Below are positions 15,397 to 25,605 of a DNA stretch of 35,449 bases, in pieces; positions within the stretch are counted from its first letter, which is position 1; each line of letters opens with the position of its first letter. The DNA comes from Candidatus Pelagibacterales bacterium (lineage in GTDB: Bacteria; Pseudomonadota; Alphaproteobacteria; Pelagibacterales; Pelagibacteraceae): NCBI GenBank assembly GCA_004213215.1, contig SHAO01000006.1, positions 1 through 35,449 of the forward strand. The letters are read 5' to 3'. The translations under genes were made by a program, and so were the position numbers. The notes beneath the pieces are model-generated. The model was not told the DNA's origin. It did not search any database and saw only the letters and a list, made by a program, of their open reading frames with translations.

Positions 15397-16092
15397 ATGA
15401 AATTTAAAGAAACATTATTACAAGGTAAACTCATTAAAAGATACAAAAGGTTTTTTGTAGACATCAGGTATAAAAATAAGACTATTGTAGCACATTGTCC
15501 TAACACCGGTTCTATGCAAGGCTTACTGAAAGTTAATAATAAAGTATGGTTTTCTAAGTCAGATGATCCAAAAAGAAAATTGAAATATACATTAGAAATT
15601 ATTGAAATTGATAAAAAAAAGGTTGGAATTAATACATTATTAACAAACAAAATAGTCTTAGAAGCTTTAAATAGTAAAAAGATTAAACCACTTATAAAAT
15701 ATGACAAAATCAAAACAGAAGCAAAGTTTTCTGATAAAACTAGATTTGATTTTTTATTAAGTAATAAAAAAACAAAATGTTTTTTAGAAGTTAAAAATGT
15801 TACACTTTTCAGAAATAAAAAAATTGCAGAATTTCCCGATGCTATAACTTCACGTGGAACAAAACATCTTTTTGAACTTATAGAATCTAAAAAAATAGAC
15901 CACGAAAGTTACATTTTATATTTAATTCAAAGAGAAGGCTGTGTTTCTTTTAAAATAGCTGAAGATATTGATAAAAATTATAAGATTGCTTTTAACAAAG
16001 CTTTAAAAGCAGGTGTTAAAATCCTTTGTTACGATTGTAAATTGAATAATGAAGAGATAAAACTTAATAAACAAATTATTTATGAAAAATAG
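15397..16092 (+). CDS. sfsA: SfsA family protein
   Basis: A 231-residue homologue of sugar fermentation stimulation protein A, a nuclease-fold nucleic-acid-binding protein. Recognisable segments are AHCPNTGSMQGLL near 37, the RFDFLL...CFLEVKNVTL nuclease-like core near 115-135, and FPDAITSRGTKHLFEL. The cellular role of SfsA is poorly defined (a transcriptional effect on maltose genes was reported in E. coli). It overlaps the following map gene by 11 bases, so it heads the purine operon's transcript or a local subset of it. Confidence 0.92.
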   Translation: MKFKETLLQGKLIKRYKRFFVDIRYKNKTIVAHCPNTGSMQGLLKVNNKVWFSKSDDPKRKLKYTLEIIEIDKKKVGINTLLTNKIVLEALNSKKIKPLIKYDKIKTEAKFSDKTRFDFLLSNKKTKCFLEVKNVTLFRNKKIAEFPDAITSRGTKHLFELIESKKIDHESYILYLIQREGCVSFKIAEDIDKNYKIAFNKALKAGVKILCYDCKLNNEEIKLNKQIIYEK

Positions 16093-16858
16093 TTACAAAG
16101 AATCTTTTGAGCAAATAAAAATAGCAGGAGCTTTAGCTGCTGATACTCTTGATGAAATAACTTCTTATGTAAAGCCTGGAGTAACAACAAGTTTATTAGA
16201 CAAAATTTGTTATGAATTTATTAGGGATAATGGTGGATTTTCTGCTCCACTTTTTTATAGAGGCTTTCCAAAATCTTGTTGTACATCAACAAATCATGTT
16301 GTCTGTCACGGTATCCCGGCAAATAAGTATTTAAATGATGGGGATATAGTAAATATTGATGTTACAGCTATAAAAAATGGATGGCATGGCGATACAAGCA
16401 GAATGTATTCTGTTGGAGATATATCGGTAAAGAGTAAAAATTTAATTTCAACAACATATAATTCTATGATGAAAGCTATTTCTATAGTTAAAAAAGGAAT
16501 AAACTTGGGAGATATTGGTGAAACTATTCAAACATATGTAGAAGAAAAAGGTTTTTCAGTTGTTCGAGATTATTGTGGCCATAGTATAGGTAAAACTTTT
16601 CATGCGCCTCCAAATATTTTACATTATGGAAAAAAAGGTGAAGGAGATAAATTGAAAGAAGGAATGATATTTACTATTGAGCCAATGATAAATACTGGCT
16701 CATATGATACAAAACTACTCAATGATGGTTGGACTGCTGTTACAAAAGACAAATCATTTTCAGCACAATTTGAACATACTATCGGTGTAACAGAAGATGG
16801 ATTTGAAATTTTTACACAATCAAAAAAGAAATATGAACAGCCACCCTATTTATTATGA
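16082..16858 (+). CDS. map: Methionine aminopeptidase, type I
   Basis: A 258-residue type Ia methionine aminopeptidase, which removes the initiator Met from nascent proteins. The dinuclear metal site is complete: Asp93 (NIDVTA), Asp104 (HGDTSRMY), His167 (GHSIGKTFH), Glu200 (FTIEPM) and Glu231 (QFEHTI); His76 in VVCHGIP is the substrate-side histidine. Residues sit a constant four positions before the E. coli numbering. It overlaps sfsA by 11 bases and purB by 4 (ATGA), so translation is coupled through the three genes. Confidence 0.96.
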   Translation: MKNSYKESFEQIKIAGALAADTLDEITSYVKPGVTTSLLDKICYEFIRDNGGFSAPLFYRGFPKSCCTSTNHVVCHGIPANKYLNDGDIVNIDVTAIKNGWHGDTSRMYSVGDISVKSKNLISTTYNSMMKAISIVKKGINLGDIGETIQTYVEEKGFSVVRDYCGHSIGKTFHAPPNILHYGKKGEGDKLKEGMIFTIEPMINTGSYDTKLLNDGWTAVTKDKSFSAQFEHTIGVTEDGFEIFTQSKKKYEQPPYLL

Positions 16859-18147
16859 TTGAAAGATATTCCAGAGAAGAAATTAAAAAAATATGGGGAG
16901 AAAAAAATAAGTATCAAATATGGTTAGATATAGAAATTGCTGCCGCTCAGGCAATGGAGAAGCTAAAAATTATACCTAAAGGTGTATCTTCCAAGACTCG
17001 AAGAAAAGCTAAAATTGATGTAAATAGAATACATGAGATTGAAAAAAAGGTTCATCATGATGTAATCGCCTTTTTAACTTCTATTACTGAAAAAGTTGGC
17101 TCAGAAGGAAAGTTTTTACATAAGGGAATGACCTCTTCTGATGTTCTGGATACCTGTTTTAACATCCAATTAGTGCAGGCTGGAAAAATAATCAACAATG
17201 ACATTAACGAAATCCTGACAGTTTTAAAAAAAAAATCATTAAAATATAAAAATACAATCTGTATAGGCAGAAGTCATGGAATACATGCGGAGCCAACAAC
17301 TTTTGGATTAAAGTTAGCAAGTTTTTATGAAGAATTTAAAAGAAATAAAAATAGACTTAAAAATGCAATTAGTGAAGTTTCTACTTGCGCTATATCAGGT
17401 GCCGTTGGAACTTTTGCAAATGTTGATCCAAAAGTTGAGTCTTATGTTGCAAAGAAATTTAATTTAAGGGTTGAGCCAATATCTACTCAAATTATACCTA
17501 GAGATAGACATGCTTATTATTTTTCTGTTTTAGGTATAATTGCAGGAACCATTGAAAGAATATCTACTGAAATAAGAAATCTTCAAAAAACTGAACTACA
17601 GGAAGTTGAAGAGTTTTTTGATAAAAAACAAAAAGGTTCTTCAGCTATGCCACATAAAAAAAATCCTATTTTAAGTGAAAACTTAACCGGACTAGCTAGA
17701 ATGGTTAGAAGTTACGTTATCCCTTCACTTGAAAATATTTCTCTTTGGCATGAAAGAGATATTTCTCATTCTAGTGTTGAGCGAAATATTGGCCCTGATT
17801 CTACTGTTACGTTAGATTTTGCACTCAATAGATTAAAAAATATTTTAAAAAATATGAATGTTTATCCTAAAAAAATGCTTAAGAATCTTAATATATCTAA
17901 TGGACTAATATTTTCACAAAGAGTTATGCTTGAGCTAACGAAAAATGGTTTTTCTAGAGAAAAAGCATATAAAATAGTACAAAAAAATGCGCAAAATTCT
18001 CATAAAAAAAATATATCTTTTTACGATAGTTTAACGAAAGACTCATTGATTAATAAAAAAATTTCTAATAAAGATTTAAAAAGAATGTTTGATCTAAATT
18101 ATCATACTAAAAAAATTAATATAATTTTTAAAAGGGTTTTTAAATAA
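16855..18147 (+). CDS. purB: Adenylosuccinate lyase
   Basis: A 430-residue fumarase/aspartase superfamily enzyme that cleaves SAICAR to AICAR and adenylosuccinate to AMP, each with loss of fumarate. The superfamily signature [11 protein letters not shown] is intact around residue 262, with the catalytic-serine loop; TSSDVLDTC near 93 and [14 protein letters not shown] near 138 are the other active-site segments. First gene of the purB-C-S-Q-L block, starting within the stop of map. Confidence 0.96.
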   Translation: MIERYSREEIKKIWGEKNKYQIWLDIEIAAAQAMEKLKIIPKGVSSKTRRKAKIDVNRIHEIEKKVHHDVIAFLTSITEKVGSEGKFLHKGMTSSDVLDTCFNIQLVQAGKIINNDINEILTVLKKKSLKYKNTICIGRSHGIHAEPTTFGLKLASFYEEFKRNKNRLKNAISEVSTCAISGAVGTFANVDPKVESYVAKKFNLRVEPISTQIIPRDRHAYYFSVLGIIAGTIERISTEIRNLQKTELQEVEEFFDKKQKGSSAMPHKKNPILSENLTGLARMVRSYVIPSLENISLWHERDISHSSVERNIGPDSTVTLDFALNRLKNILKNMNVYPKKMLKNLNISNGLIFSQRVMLELTKNGFSREKAYKIVQKNAQNSHKKNISFYDSLTKDSLINKKISNKDLKRMFDLNYHTKKINIIFKRVFK

Positions 18148-18149
18148 AA

Positions 18150-18938
18150 ATGAATAAGGGTAAAAAACTTTACGAAGGGAAAGCAAAAATTATATATGAA
18201 GGGCCGGAAAAAGGCACTGCCATACAACATTTCAAAGACGAAGCTACTGCTTTTAATAATCAAAAAAAATCTACTGTTGAAGGAAAAGGTGTTTTGAATA
18301 ATAGAATTTCAGAACATATATTAAATAACCTCAACCAAATTGGTATACAAACTCATTTGATCAAAAGATTGAATATGCGTGAACAACTAGTGAGTTTAGT
18401 TGAAATTATACCTGTAGAATTCATTGTAAGAAATATTGCTACCGGGTCTCTTACTAAAAGATTAGGAATTCCAGATGGAACTATATTGTCAAAACCATTA
18501 ATTGAATACAGCTACAAGAATGATGAATTAGGAGATCCTCTTGTTGCTAAAGAACATTTAATTGAATTTAAATGGATAAAAAATGATATTGAATTAAATT
18601 TCATAAATAATCTCTGTCTTAGAATAAATGATTTCATGCAAGGTATGTTTAGAGGTGTTGGAATTAAACTTGTTGACTTTAAGCTTGAATTTGGAAAAAA
18701 AAATATTGGTGGAAAAGACACAATTTTATTAGCTGATGAAATTAGTCCTGATACCTGCAGGTTATGGGATGTTTCTAGTGAAAAAAAATTAGATAAAGAC
18801 AGATTTAGAAAAGATTTAGGAAATATTATTCAAGCATATCAAGAAGTTGCCAGAAGACTTGGAATAATACATGAAGAAGCAAATATAAGTGAAGTCAAAT
18901 TTGGTAAACCTAAAGCTGTAAATATAAAGAATAAATAA
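18150..18938 (+). CDS. purC: SAICAR synthetase
   Basis: A 262-residue phosphoribosylaminoimidazole-succinocarboxamide synthase, which joins aspartate to CAIR using ATP. Landmarks are [12 protein letters not shown] at the N-terminus, [21 protein letters not shown] near 91, and [12 protein letters not shown] near 194. Length and motifs match the bacterial short form. It starts 2 bases after purB without a recognisable Shine-Dalgarno, like many core genes here. Confidence 0.96.
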   Translation: MNKGKKLYEGKAKIIYEGPEKGTAIQHFKDEATAFNNQKKSTVEGKGVLNNRISEHILNNLNQIGIQTHLIKRLNMREQLVSLVEIIPVEFIVRNIATGSLTKRLGIPDGTILSKPLIEYSYKNDELGDPLVAKEHLIEFKWIKNDIELNFINNLCLRINDFMQGMFRGVGIKLVDFKLEFGKKNIGGKDTILLADEISPDTCRLWDVSSEKKLDKDRFRKDLGNIIQAYQEVARRLGIIHEEANISEVKFGKPKAVNIKNK

Positions 18939-18939
18939 A

Positions 18940-19179
18940 TTGAAAATATCAGTGATAGTAACTTTAAAAAAAGAAGTACTTGATCCCCAAGGTAAAGTTG
19001 TGAGTCAAACACTTAAAAATATGGGATATGACAACATAACTAATGTTAGGCAAGGAAAGCATTTTGATATTGAATTAAATGAGACTGATAAAGAAAAAGC
19101 AAAGAAGGCTGTTGAAGAAATTTGTAAAAAGTTATTATCAAATGTTGTTATAGAAGATTACACAATTAATCTGAAATAA
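18940..19179 (+). CDS. purS: FGAM synthase subunit PurS
   Basis: A 79-residue PurS, the small structural subunit that bridges PurL and PurQ in the three-part FGAM synthase. It has the VTLKKEVLDPQGKVV start and the GKHFDIEL strand typical of the family. The start is TTG at 18940, one base after the purC stop; no in-frame ATG fits. It overlaps purQ by one base (TAATG). Its presence agrees with the short, glutaminase-free PurL downstream. Confidence 0.95.
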   Translation: MKISVIVTLKKEVLDPQGKVVSQTLKNMGYDNITNVRQGKHFDIELNETDKEKAKKAVEEICKKLLSNVVIEDYTINLK

Positions 19180-19859
19180 TGAAATCTTCAGTTATTGTTT
19201 TTCCTGGTTCAAATTGTGATAGAGATATTGCTGTCGCGTTAGAAAAATTTCAAATAAAAAACCAAATGATCTGGCATAATGATGCAAGTTTACCAAAATC
19301 TGATTTGGTCGTTTTGCCTGGTGGTTTTTCTTACGGTGATTATTTAAGAACCGGTTGTATAGCAAGTAAATCTAAAATTCTAGATGATGTTATAAAACAT
19401 GCAAAGAACGGTGGTTTATTGTTAGGTATTTGCAATGGGTTTCAAATATTGACTGAAACAGGATTGTTGCCCGGTGTATTGTTAAGAAATAAAAAACTTA
19501 GATTTTTATCAAAAAATGTTTTTCTTAAAGTGATAAATTTTAATAATAGATTTTGCCATAATTATAAAAAAAAAGATACTATTGAGTTACCAATAGCACA
19601 TAATGAAGGAAATTATTTTGCCAATGAAAAGGAAATAAAAAAACTTGAAGATAATGATTTAATAGCTTTTAAGTATAGCGATAAAGAAGGTAATATTAAT
19701 GAAAATACCAATCCAAATGGATCTTCGCAAAATATTGCTGGTATATTAAATAATAAAAAAAATATTTTAGGCATGATGCCCCACCCCGAAAGATTAATTG
19801 ATCCTTTGTTATCGGGAGAAGATGGTTCGCTAATGTTTGAAAGTCTAATTAAATCTTAG
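19179..19859 (+). CDS. purQ: FGAM synthase glutaminase subunit PurQ
   Basis: A 226-residue class I glutamine amidotransferase that supplies ammonia to PurL. The nucleophile is Cys85 (LLGICNGFQ), and His202 with Glu204 (MPHPER) complete the triad. [15 protein letters not shown] near 45-59 is the PurQ-specific loop. ATG overlaps the purS stop by one base. Confidence 0.96.
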   Translation: MKSSVIVFPGSNCDRDIAVALEKFQIKNQMIWHNDASLPKSDLVVLPGGFSYGDYLRTGCIASKSKILDDVIKHAKNGGLLLGICNGFQILTETGLLPGVLLRNKKLRFLSKNVFLKVINFNNRFCHNYKKKDTIELPIAHNEGNYFANEKEIKKLEDNDLIAFKYSDKEGNINENTNPNGSSQNIAGILNNKKNILGMMPHPERLIDPLLSGEDGSLMFESLIKS

Positions 19860-19864
19860 TTAAA

Positions 19865-22057
19865 ATGGAAATTACTCCTGAAATTATTGATAGACATGGC
19901 ATCAAACCTGAAGAATATAAAAAAATAATAAGTTTAATTGGAAAAAAGCCAAATATGTTAGAGCTTGGGATTTTTTCTGCAATGTGGAATGAACACTGCT
20001 CCTACAAATCTTCAAAAAAATACCTGAAATCTCTTCCAACTAAAAATGAAAAAGTAATTCAGGGTCCTGGTGAAAATGCAGGTGTAATAGACATTGGAGA
20101 TAATGATGCTATAGTATTTAAAATTGAAAGCCATAACCACCCTTCATTTATAGAACCTTACCAAGGTGCAGCGACAGGGGTTGGTGGAATATTAAGAGAT
20201 GTTTTTACAATGGGTGCAAGACCTATTGCTATACTCAATTCAATTCACTTTGGTAGTCATGAACATCCAAAAACAAAAAACCTTTTAAATGGTGTTGTTT
20301 CAGGAATTGGTGGATATGGTAATTGTATAGGCGTTCCTACTGTTGGTGGAGAAGTAAAATTTGATTCATCTTATAATGAAAATATTTTAGTTAACGCTAT
20401 GGCTGTTGGCCTTGTGAAAAAAGACAAAATATTTTACTCAAAAGCAAAAGGTTATAATCAACCAGTAATTTATGTTGGTTCTAAAACTGGAAGAGACGGA
20501 ATACATGGTGCAAGCATGGCTTCTGCTGAATTTGATGAAAATGCAGAATCAAAAAAGCCAACTGTGCAAGTAGGAGATCCTTTTACTGAGAAACTTCTTT
20601 TAGAGGCTTGTTTAGAGCTCATGAAAGATGACTCAATTATATCAATACAAGATATGGGAGCTGCTGGATTAACTTCTTCAAGTATTGAAATGGCCTCAAA
20701 AGGTAATTTGGGAATTGAAATAAACTTAAATAAAATTCCTTGTAGAGAAAAAAAAATGACTCCATACGAAATGATGCTTTCGGAAAGCCAAGAAAGAATG
20801 CTTTTAATAATAAATTCTGAAAAAATAGAAAGTGCAAAAAAAATTTTTGTCAAATGGGGTTTGGATTTCTCTGTAATTGGAAAAACAACTAATACCAAAA
20901 ATCTAATTTTAAATTTTAATGATGAGGAAGTTGCTAAATTACCTTTAAGCGCATTATCAGATGATGTTCCAATATATGATAGAAAATGGGAAAAAAACAA
21001 AGCTCCTTTAAAAAAAAAATTACAAATAGATTATAAATCATTCAAAATACTTGAATCTTTAAAAAAAATATTAATGAGTCCAAATAATGCTGAAAAAAGT
21101 TGGGTTTGGGAACAATATGATCAAACTGTAATGGGAGATACGATTCAAAAATCTGGTGGGGATTCAGCTGTAGTTAGAATTCATGGAAAAAATAAAGGAG
21201 TAGCAATCACAGTTGATTCTTCAGCTCATTATTGTTTAGCAAATCCTATTATTGGAGGTAAACAAATTGTTTCAGAATGTTGGAGAAACCTCATTTCAGT
21301 GGGTGCCTCTCCAATAGCTATCACCAACTGCTTAAATTTTGGAAATCCTGAAAAAGATAAAATAATGGGGCAGTTTGTTGAGTGTGTTGATGGAATCTCT
21401 CAAGCTTGCGTTTATTTAGATTTTCCAGTCGTGTCCGGAAACGTTTCCTTTTATAACGAAACTAAAAATAAAGCTATATCTCCTACTCCTACAATAGGAG
21501 GCGTGGGGTTAATTAAAAATTTGGATACAATGATGACAAATAATATTAAAGAAATTGGTAGCTTTATATTAGTTATTGGTAAAACCTTGGGTCATCTAAA
21601 TCAAAGTGAATTTTTTAGAGAAGTGGTTGGTATTAAAGACGGGCCCCCTCCTGCAGTTAATTTATTTAATGAAAAAAATAACGGTTTATTAGTTCAAAAT
21701 CTTATTTCTAAAAAACTTTTAAATTCCGTTCATGACGTATCTTCTGGTGGAATTCTTTTTGCTTTAACAGAAATGTGTATGTCTGGAAATATTGGTGTAA
21801 AAATTAAAATACCAAATAATAAAATTATGCCACATGAGTACTTATTTGGTGAAGATCAAAGCAGGTATCTCATAGAAGTGAATGAAAAAAATAAAAATGA
21901 AGTGTGTAAAACTTTAGAAAAAAATAGTATATTCTATGAAATGCTTGGAAAAACACAAAAAGATAGTTTGGTTTTGGATAAAGAATTTAATATAAAATTA
22001 AATGATTTAGTTGAAATAAATTCTTCTTGGTTTAAAAGTTACTTTAAGGAAAACTAA
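19865..22057 (+). CDS. purL: FGAM synthase large subunit PurL (small form)
   Basis: A 730-residue ATP-dependent FGAM synthase subunit of the PurS-dependent class; the N-terminal PurS-like and C-terminal glutaminase domains of the 1300-residue enterobacterial enzyme are separate genes here. It has the [12 protein letters not shown] segment, KIESHNHPS near 92, [12 protein letters not shown] and VHDVSSGGI. It completes step 4 of purine synthesis with the two preceding genes. A 176-codon open frame on the opposite strand inside the gene is a shadow. Confidence 0.97.
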   Translation: MEITPEIIDRHGIKPEEYKKIISLIGKKPNMLELGIFSAMWNEHCSYKSSKKYLKSLPTKNEKVIQGPGENAGVIDIGDNDAIVFKIESHNHPSFIEPYQGAATGVGGILRDVFTMGARPIAILNSIHFGSHEHPKTKNLLNGVVSGIGGYGNCIGVPTVGGEVKFDSSYNENILVNAMAVGLVKKDKIFYSKAKGYNQPVIYVGSKTGRDGIHGASMASAEFDENAESKKPTVQVGDPFTEKLLLEACLELMKDDSIISIQDMGAAGLTSSSIEMASKGNLGIEINLNKIPCREKKMTPYEMMLSESQERMLLIINSEKIESAKKIFVKWGLDFSVIGKTTNTKNLILNFNDEEVAKLPLSALSDDVPIYDRKWEKNKAPLKKKLQIDYKSFKILESLKKILMSPNNAEKSWVWEQYDQTVMGDTIQKSGGDSAVVRIHGKNKGVAITVDSSAHYCLANPIIGGKQIVSECWRNLISVGASPIAITNCLNFGNPEKDKIMGQFVECVDGISQACVYLDFPVVSGNVSFYNETKNKAISPTPTIGGVGLIKNLDTMMTNNIKEIGSFILVIGKTLGHLNQSEFFREVVGIKDGPPPAVNLFNEKNNGLLVQNLISKKLLNSVHDVSSGGILFALTEMCMSGNIGVKIKIPNNKIMPHEYLFGEDQSRYLIEVNEKNKNEVCKTLEKNSIFYEMLGKTQKDSLVLDKEFNIKLNDLVEINSSWFKSYFKEN

Positions 22058-22063
22058 TAGTTC

Positions 22064-22294
22064 ATGGGATTAAAATTAGAAGAAATTGAAAGTTTAGTTA
22101 AAAAAGCTTTGCCAGATGCTGAAATAAAAATTGAAGATTTGGCAGGTGATAACAATCATTACTCTGCTACGATTAAATCTAAAATTTTTATAGGTAAGAG
22201 CAAAATAGAACAACATAAACTAGTTTATAAAGCACTAAATGGTAAAATGGGCAACGAGTTACATGCCTTAGCATTAAATACAATTGAGGGATAA
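22064..22294 (+). CDS. bolA: BolA family protein
   Basis: A 76-residue BolA/IbaG-type protein, partner of monothiol glutaredoxins in [2Fe-2S] binding and iron regulation. Conserved parts are the DLAGDNNHYSATI strand with the ligand-type His and the HKLVYKALNGKMGNELHALAL C-terminal half. The start 6 bases after purL is the ATG at 22064. It is followed 3 bases later by grxD, the usual alphaproteobacterial pair. Confidence 0.94.
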   Translation: MGLKLEEIESLVKKALPDAEIKIEDLAGDNNHYSATIKSKIFIGKSKIEQHKLVYKALNGKMGNELHALALNTIEG

Positions 22295-22297
22295 TTT

Positions 22298-22612
22298 ATG
22301 AATGAAGAAGTTAAAAAAAGAATAGACGCTTTAATTGAAACAAATGAAATCTGTTTGTTTATGAAAGGAACTCCTGATGTTCCTCAATGTGGGTTTTCAT
22401 TAGCAGTATCCAATGTATTAAAGCATTTAAAAGTAAATTTTAAAGGAATAAATGTTCTTGAGGACAATGAAATTAGAGAAGGAATAAAAGAATATAGTGA
22501 TTGGCCTACCATACCACAGTTGTACGTGAAGAAAAATTTTGTGGGTGGTTGCGATATTATTAAAGAGATGTTTGAAAAAGGTGAATTACAAAAAATTTTA
22601 AACGTACAATAA
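22298..22612 (+). CDS. grxD: Monothiol glutaredoxin (Grx4/GrxD)
   Basis: A 104-residue CGFS-type glutaredoxin with the active site CGFS at 31-34, the FMKGTP segment before it, and WPTIPQLYVKKNFVGGCDI near 68-86 for glutathione binding. It carries and delivers [2Fe-2S] clusters with BolA. It ends the long plus-strand operon, facing rpsD with a 3-base gap and no terminator hairpin. Confidence 0.96.
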   Translation: MNEEVKKRIDALIETNEICLFMKGTPDVPQCGFSLAVSNVLKHLKVNFKGINVLEDNEIREGIKEYSDWPTIPQLYVKKNFVGGCDIIKEMFEKGELQKILNVQ

Positions 22613-22615
22613 AAA

Positions 22616-23233
22616 TTATCTTGAATAATATTCTATAACTAAATTTGGTTCCATTATTGTTGGATAAGGTACCTCTGAAAATTTAGGAACTCTAATTAAT
22701 TGAGCTTTTTTATTTTTTTCGTCCATCTGTATATAATCAGGAATATCTCTTTCTTTATTAACTAAAGAACCAAGAATCATTGTTAATTCTTTAGATTTAT
22801 CTCTTACTTCTATCGCATCTTCTTCTTTTACTGAGTAACTTGGTATATTAACTTTCTTACCATTAACTCTTATATGTCCATGATTAATTAGTTGCCTAGC
22901 AGAGAAGACAGTAGTAGCAAATTTTGCTCTATATATTACTGTGTCTAATCTTCTTTCTAATAAACCTACTAAATTTTCTGTAGTATTTCCTTTTTTACTT
23001 AATGCTTTACGATAAAGGTTTCTAAATTGTCTTTCATTCATATTTCCATAATAAAATTTCATCTTTTGTTTGGCCTCTAATTGAATGCCGTAATCTGAAG
23101 TTTTTCCTCTTTTTGATTTACCGTGTTGTCCGGGTGGATAATTTCTAGAATTAAATGGGCTTTTAGGTCTTCCCCATAGATTAACCTTTAGTCTTCTATC
23201 TACTTTATGTTTAGACGATAATCTTTTTGTCAT
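22616..23233 (-). CDS. rpsD: 30S ribosomal protein S4
   Basis: A 205-residue S4, which binds 16S rRNA early in small-subunit assembly. It shows the N-terminal KHKVDRRLKVNLWGRPKSP and YPPGQHGK segments, the S4 RNA-binding domain (RLDTVIYRAKFA..ARQLINHGHIRVNGK near 92-125) and the usual C-terminus. It stands as a single gene with its own promoter. The leader is only about 10 bases with no visible Shine-Dalgarno. Confidence 0.97.
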   Translation of the reverse strand: MTKRLSSKHKVDRRLKVNLWGRPKSPFNSRNYPPGQHGKSKRGKTSDYGIQLEAKQKMKFYYGNMNERQFRNLYRKALSKKGNTTENLVGLLERRLDTVIYRAKFATTVFSARQLINHGHIRVNGKKVNIPSYSVKEEDAIEVRDKSKELTMILGSLVNKERDIPDYIQMDEKNKKAQLIRVPKFSEVPYPTIMEPNLVIEYYSR

Positions 23234-23249
23234 ATTTTATACAACGTGA

Positions 23250-23277
23250 TTTATAAACAATGAAAATCTTTTGTCAA
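23250..23277 (-). promoter_or_regulatory. rpsD promoter
   Basis: On the minus strand a perfect TTGACA (23277-23272) is separated by 16 bases from TATAAA (23255-23250). It lies in the 45-base gap between the end of trmJ and the start of rpsD. The predicted transcript would start about 10 bases before the ATG. It is the best sigma70-like site noticed in the window. Confidence 0.65.
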
Positions 23278-23278
23278 T

Positions 23279-24004
23279 TCAGCTTTTTCTATTAAATTCA
23301 TTTAAAGTAGAGAAAATTCCAAGTAAAATACGTATTTCTTGTTCTGATAAATTTATTCTATGAAATATATTATTTATATTTCTTATCATGCTTTTTCTCT
23401 TATGATCAGGTTGTAAAAATCCTTTTTTGTCTAAACCTTTAATTATGAAATTTAAAAAATTATTTACCTCAAGTTTCTTAGCCACTAAGCTTTTATAACC
23501 AGTCTTATACCCAGATGTTTTCTTAGAAAAATTTTTAAAAAGTTCAAAACAAATAATTATTGCACTATGAGATAAATTAAGTGAACTAAATTTTTTATTA
23601 CTAGGAATTTTTACCAAATAATCAGCGCAATTAATTTCATCATTAGATAGGCCTGAAGCTTCAGGCCCAAATAGTATCCCTATTTTTCTTCCTTTCTTAA
23701 TTTTAGTTTTTAAATTTGTGACAGAGATAATTTTTTTATTTACTTTTCTAATCCTTGAGCTGCTTGCAAAAATTACATCCAAATCGCCTATAGATTTTTC
23801 TACAGAGTTGTAAATTTTTGCTAACTTTAAAACATCTTTTGCACCAACTGAAGTAGCTATAGCTTTTTGATTTGGCCAACTACAACTCGGATTGACTATT
23901 CTGAGATATTTAATATTAAAATTTTTTATAGCTCTAGCTACTGAACCTATATTTTCGCCCATTTGTGGTCTTACTAAAATAAAATAAATATTATTTAAGC
24001 TCAT
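23279..24004 (-). CDS. trmJ: tRNA (cytidine/uridine-2'-O-)-methyltransferase TrmJ-like
   Basis: A 241-residue SPOUT-class RNA 2'-O-methyltransferase. The three SpoU motifs are clear: NIGSVARAIKNF near 18, IGILFGPEASGLSNDEI near 108 and IPSNKKFSSLNLSHSAIIICFEL near 132-155. The N-terminal FILVRPQMGENIGSVARA and the C-terminal extension match TrmJ, which methylates position 32 of tRNA. An 18-base perfect palindrome (23650-23667) encodes the GPEASGL motif. ATG overlaps the cimA stop by one base. Confidence 0.87.
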   Translation of the reverse strand: MSLNNIYFILVRPQMGENIGSVARAIKNFNIKYLRIVNPSCSWPNQKAIATSVGAKDVLKLAKIYNSVEKSIGDLDVIFASSSRIRKVNKKIISVTNLKTKIKKGRKIGILFGPEASGLSNDEINCADYLVKIPSNKKFSSLNLSHSAIIICFELFKNFSKKTSGYKTGYKSLVAKKLEVNNFLNFIIKGLDKKGFLQPDHKRKSMIRNINNIFHRINLSEQEIRILLGIFSTLNEFNRKS

Positions 24005-25605
24005 TAATTATTTGCAGGAGCTTTTTCCTTATAAAGTTTATAATCAAGACTATCAATTAACGCCTTAAATGAAGCCTCAATTATATTTGGAGAAACACCA
24101 ATCGTAAACCAACTTTTACCTTCTCTGTCAGTGCTTTCAATTGAAACTCTCGTTGTGGCATTGGTGCCTGTATTTAAAATTCTAACTTTATAATCTACTA
24201 GTTTAAGATCTTTTAAATATTTAGAATATTTCCCAACTTTTTCTACATTAGATCTTATTGCATTGTCTAATGCATTAACTGGACCATTTCCTAATCCTTC
24301 ACAAACAATTTCGTTACCATCTACTACAATGTGAGCTTTTGCAAAAGAAACGATTCTTTCTTTTGAATCTTTTTTAACTGACACATCATATTTTGAAATA
24401 GTTAAATATTTTGGAATTTCACCTAAAAGTCGTCTTGCTAGTAATTCAAATGATGCGTCTGCACCGTCATAACTATAACCAATAAATTCTCTATCTTTTA
24501 CTTCATCTAAAAGTTTTTTAATTTTTGGATCATTTTCTTTAATATCTATCCCAATAGTTTTTAAACGCGATATTATATTTGATTTTCCCGCTTGATCAGA
24601 AACGACAATATTTCTTGTATTTCCTACTTTCTCAGGGTTTATGTGTTCATATGTTTTAGGATCCTTTTGAACAGCTGAAACGTGTAATCCTCCTTTGTGA
24701 GAAAATGCGGCAGCTCCAACATAAGGTAAGTGTTTGTTAGGTTTTCTGTTTAAAATTTCATCTAAAAGTCTTGAACATTGAGTTAAATTTTTAATATTAT
24801 TTGGTTTAATGTTAATTTCAAAATTAGATGAAAAATCTTTTTTTAAAAAAAATGTTGGAATTAATGACATTAAATTTGCGTTTCCGCATCTTTCACCAAG
24901 GCCATTAATTGTACCTTGTACTTGTCTCACGCCTGCTAAAACTGCTGCTAAGGAGTTTGCTACAGCATTTCCAGTGTCGTTATGAGCATGAATTCCTAAA
25001 TTATTTCCTGGTATTTTCTTTGAAACTTCATTAACAATTTTAGTAACCTCATGAGGCAATGTTCCGCCATTAGTATCACATAAAATTATCCATCTAGCCC
25101 CTTCTTCATAAGCAGCTAAAATACAATTTAATGCATATAATGGATTTTGTTTATATCCATCAAAAAAATGTTCAGCATCAAACATAAATTCCTTTTTATT
25201 TTTAATGAATAATTTTGCTGATTCTTTAATATTTTCTAAATTTTCTTCTTTAGATATTCCAAGAGCTACATCAACATGAAAATCCCAAGATTTACCTACT
25301 AAGCAAACTGATGAAGTATTAGAATTCATAAGAGCAGATAAACCCGGATCGTTATCCGCACTACGTCCAGTTCTTTTTGTCATACCGAATGAAGTTAGCT
25401 TAGCATTCTTAAAATTATGTTTTTTTTGAAAAAACTCCGTATCAGTTGGATTGGCTCCTGGCCATCCACCTTCTATATAATCTACACCTAGATTATCCAA
25501 AGCAAATGATATTTTTTGTTTATCGTCCAAAGAAAAATCCACTCCTTGTGTCTGCGCACCATCTCGAAGCGTGGTATCAAATATATATAATTTTTCTTTA
25601 CTCAT
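24004..25605 (-). CDS. cimA: (R)-citramalate synthase
   Basis: A 533-residue enzyme condensing pyruvate and acetyl-CoA to citramalate, the first step of the threonine-independent isoleucine route. The N-terminal TIM barrel has DTTLRDGAQTQGVDFS (metal and substrate site), and HAHNDTGNAVANS and NGLGERCGNANL further on. The C-terminal LeuA-type regulatory domain (IVVDGNEIVCEGLGNGPVNALDNA) suggests isoleucine feedback. The GAQTQGVDFS form separates it from 2-isopropylmalate synthase (GEQ) and homocitrate synthase. It overlaps cysS by 4 bases and trmJ by 1. Confidence 0.93.
   Translation of the reverse strand: MSKEKLYIFDTTLRDGAQTQGVDFSLDDKQKISFALDNLGVDYIEGGWPGANPTDTEFFQKKHNFKNAKLTSFGMTKRTGRSADNDPGLSALMNSNTSSVCLVGKSWDFHVDVALGISKEENLENIKESAKLFIKNKKEFMFDAEHFFDGYKQNPLYALNCILAAYEEGARWIILCDTNGGTLPHEVTKIVNEVSKKIPGNNLGIHAHNDTGNAVANSLAAVLAGVRQVQGTINGLGERCGNANLMSLIPTFFLKKDFSSNFEINIKPNNIKNLTQCSRLLDEILNRKPNKHLPYVGAAAFSHKGGLHVSAVQKDPKTYEHINPEKVGNTRNIVVSDQAGKSNIISRLKTIGIDIKENDPKIKKLLDEVKDREFIGYSYDGADASFELLARRLLGEIPKYLTISKYDVSVKKDSKERIVSFAKAHIVVDGNEIVCEGLGNGPVNALDNAIRSNVEKVGKYSKYLKDLKLVDYKVRILNTGTNATTRVSIESTDREGKSWFTIGVSPNIIEASFKALIDSLDYKLYKEKAPANN

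Noticed and set aside
15375-15713. 113-residue N-terminal extension of the CinA-type frame
   Set aside because: It lies antisense to sfsA, looks like a hydrophobic shadow, and the conserved domain starts right after the ATG at 15374.
20470-21000. 176-codon open frame on the minus strand inside purL
   Set aside because: It is fully antisense to a strongly conserved enzyme, is rich in Phe/Ser/Leu as expected for the complement of Lys/Glu codons, and has no recognisable motif.
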